Assembly (NCBI RefSeq): GCF_006442795.2 | Contig: NZ_CP083956.1 | Location: 2,643,501-2,707,500 of the forward strand | Reading direction: 5' to 3' | DNA length: 64,000 nucleotides | Source of the DNA: Mesorhizobium sp. B1-1-8 | GTDB taxonomy: Bacteria > Pseudomonadota > Alphaproteobacteria > Rhizobiales > Rhizobiaceae | Shown here: in pieces, positions 62,811-64,000 of the stretch | Layout of the letters: every line of letters starts with the position of its first letter | Position numbering within the stretch: the stretch's first letter is position 1 | Notes under the pieces: generated by a model | Told to the model about the DNA's origin: nothing | The model's input: the letters and a program-made list of their open reading frames with translations, nothing else | The model's database searches: none | Program-made: the position numbers and the translations under genes

Positions 62811-62871
62811 ACGAATAAATTCGCTTTGAAGAGACGAATAAATTCGCTCTCAAGAGACGAATAAATTCGCT
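62811..62871. repeat. Three palindromic sites at exact 23-bp spacing
   Basis: ACGAATAAATTCGCT occurs at 62811, 62834 and 62857, each 23 bp apart; the core CGAAT-AA-ATTCG is an inverted repeat. They lie 93-153 bases upstream of the Bcr/CflA exporter start. The exact phase (about two helical turns) suggests a set of protein sites on one face of the DNA, though a simple repeat expansion is not excluded. Confidence 0.8.
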
Positions 62872-62963
62872 CTCTGATGTCGGGTTTCCATGGGATGGAA
62901 CGTCCTGGGGTTAGACGCCGGTTCTTTTCGCCGCGGCAAACCAGATCCGAAAGAAGCGCTATC

Positions 62964-64000
62964 ATGAGTCCCAAATTCCTCCGCATCGCGGTCGTGCTCG
63001 GCTTGTTGTCCGCAATCGGCCCCTTCGCCATCGACATGTATCTCCCCGCGCTGCCCTCGATCGGCGAGGATCTCAAGGCCGGCACCGCTGCCGTGCAGAT
63101 GAGCCTTCTGATCTTCTTCCTGTCGATGGGCTTCGGCCAGATCGTCGTCGGGCCCATCTCCGACATGGTCGGCCGCAAGTTGCCGCTCTATGGCGGCCTG
63201 GCGCTGTTCATGGTCGGCGGGGTCGGCTCGGCGATGGCGCCGACCATCGAGTGGCTGATCGCCTTCCGCTTCCTGCAGGGCCTCGGCGCCAGCGCCGGCA
63301 TGGCCATACCGCGCGCCATCGTGCGCGACCTGCACACTGGCAACGAGGCCGCCAAGCTGATGTCGCTGCTGATGCTGGTGTTTTCGGTGTCGCCGATCCT
63401 GGCGCCACTGACCGGCAGCCAGATCATCGAGAATTTCGGCTGGCGCGCCGTGTTCTGGACGGTGACGGGCGCCGCGGTACTGGCCACCATCCTGCTCGCG
63501 ACCTCGCTCAAGGAAACGCGACCGGTCGAGGAGCGCGCCGGCTCGTCCTTCGGCACGGCGCTTGCCGGCTACCGGTTCCTGATGGGCGACCGCAACTTCC
63601 TCGGGCTGACGGCGATCGCCGGCTTCGGCATCGCCAGCTTCTTCGTCTACCTGTCGAGCTCGTCCTTCATCCTGATCGATCATTATGGGCTGTCGCCGTC
63701 GGTCTACAGCGTGTTCTTCTCGATAAATGCGGTGGCCTTCATCGGCATGTCGCAGCTGACCGGAATGCTAGCGGAGCGGTTCGGGCTGAAGCGCGTCGTC
63801 TGGGTAGCGGTGACGGGTTATGCCACGACGATGGTGGCGCTGTTCGCGATCATGGCTTCCGGCGTCGACCGGCTCGATGTGATGGCCGCGCTGCTCTTCG
63901 TCGGCTACGGCTTTCTTGGCCTGGTCATTCCGACGACCTCGGTTCTGGCCATGGAGGAGCATGGCGAGATCGCCGGCACCGCCTCGGCGTTGATGGGCAC
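62964..64000 (+). CDS. Bcr/CflA subfamily multidrug MFS exporter, 5' part
   Basis: The gene starts at ATG 62964 and runs off the window end, so only about 345 residues are visible. The N-terminus reads as an MFS exporter of the Bcr/CflA group: LGLLSAIGPFAIDMYLPALP, then SMGFGQIVVGPISDMVGRKLPL (the GPxSDxxGRK loop) and FRFLQGLGASAGMAIPRAIV. Members export bicyclomycin, sulfonamides, chloramphenicol or metabolites. It is divergent from tetR. Substrate not known. Confidence 0.9.
   Translation, partial: MSPKFLRIAVVLGLLSAIGPFAIDMYLPALPSIGEDLKAGTAAVQMSLLIFFLSMGFGQIVVGPISDMVGRKLPLYGGLALFMVGGVGSAMAPTIEWLIAFRFLQGLGASAGMAIPRAIVRDLHTGNEAAKLMSLLMLVFSVSPILAPLTGSQIIENFGWRAVFWTVTGAAVLATILLATSLKETRPVEERAGSSFGTALAGYRFLMGDRNFLGLTAIAGFGIASFFVYLSSSSFILIDHYGLSPSVYSVFFSINAVAFIGMSQLTGMLAERFGLKRVVWVAVTGYATTMVALFAIMASGVDRLDVMAALLFVGYGFLGLVIPTTSVLAMEEHGEIAGTASALMG

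Noticed and set aside
62850..63683. Minus-strand frame opposite the Bcr/CflA exporter
   Set aside because: The plus strand encodes an MFS protein with clear helices and the GPxSDxxGRK loop; the minus frame has no ribosome site or family.

Overview
The window looks like chromosomal DNA of a high-GC alphaproteobacterium of the Rhizobiales, most likely Mesorhizobium or a close relative in the Phyllobacteriaceae. The reasons are the division/cell-wall gene order (murF-mraY-murD-ftsW-murG-murC-murB-ddl-ftsQ-ftsA-ftsZ followed by lpxC-bamD-recN-ligA), the rhizobial palindromic intergenic repeats, an SspB-DUF4169-ribbon-helix-helix gene trio, and a FrcBCA-like sugar transporter. This placement is inference from gene content and repeats; no database was searched. 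I see no rRNA, tRNA, CRISPR array, transposase or prophage gene.

Region 1 (1-19635) is housekeeping. Peptidoglycan precursor synthesis and divisome genes run in one direction, mostly with stop/start overlaps, but a 365-base gap with two inverted repeats separates murB from ddl. LpxC (lipid A), BamD (outer-membrane protein assembly), RecN (double-strand-break repair) and LigA (NAD+-dependent ligase) follow.

Region 2 (19635-33437) is a mosaic of short transcription units: a DUF2461 protein, an AzlCD amino-acid exporter, a minus-strand group (sco, prmA, pepP), CreA, a hexapeptide acyltransferase, a low-affinity iron permease-like protein, an SDR, a TMEM175-type channel, an MFS and a MATE transporter, and a phytase-like esterase. 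Several gaps are filled by palindromic repeats, and some repeats contribute the stop codon of the preceding gene.

Region 3 (33711-39916) is a self-contained carbohydrate module. A LacI-type regulator diverges from a five-gene operon encoding a Gfo/Idh/MocA dehydrogenase, a TIM-barrel isomerase/epimerase, and a periplasmic binding protein, ATPase and permease. Two LacI-type operator palindromes lie in the divergent gap. The substrate cannot be read from the sequence.

Region 4 (39939-64000) carries UvrD helicase with an in-frame insert of palindrome-rich sequence, a flavin monooxygenase, a TPR-LuxR regulator divergent from PQQ glucose dehydrogenase, a DUF2267-like protein, a dienelactone hydrolase, an RhtA-like exporter divergent from an Lrp/AsnC regulator, a thioesterase, an FAD-linked lactate/glycolate-type oxidase, a giant AsmA protein, a MarR regulator divergent from a ClC chloride channel, the SspB group, and a TetR regulator divergent from a Bcr/CflA exporter cut by the window end.

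I did not find a multi-gene system that is clearly new. The most unusual signals are the palindromic-element insert in uvrD, a nested 140-base palindromic element, two unrelated 23-bp-period arrays, and several regulator/operator pairs whose targets can be read directly.
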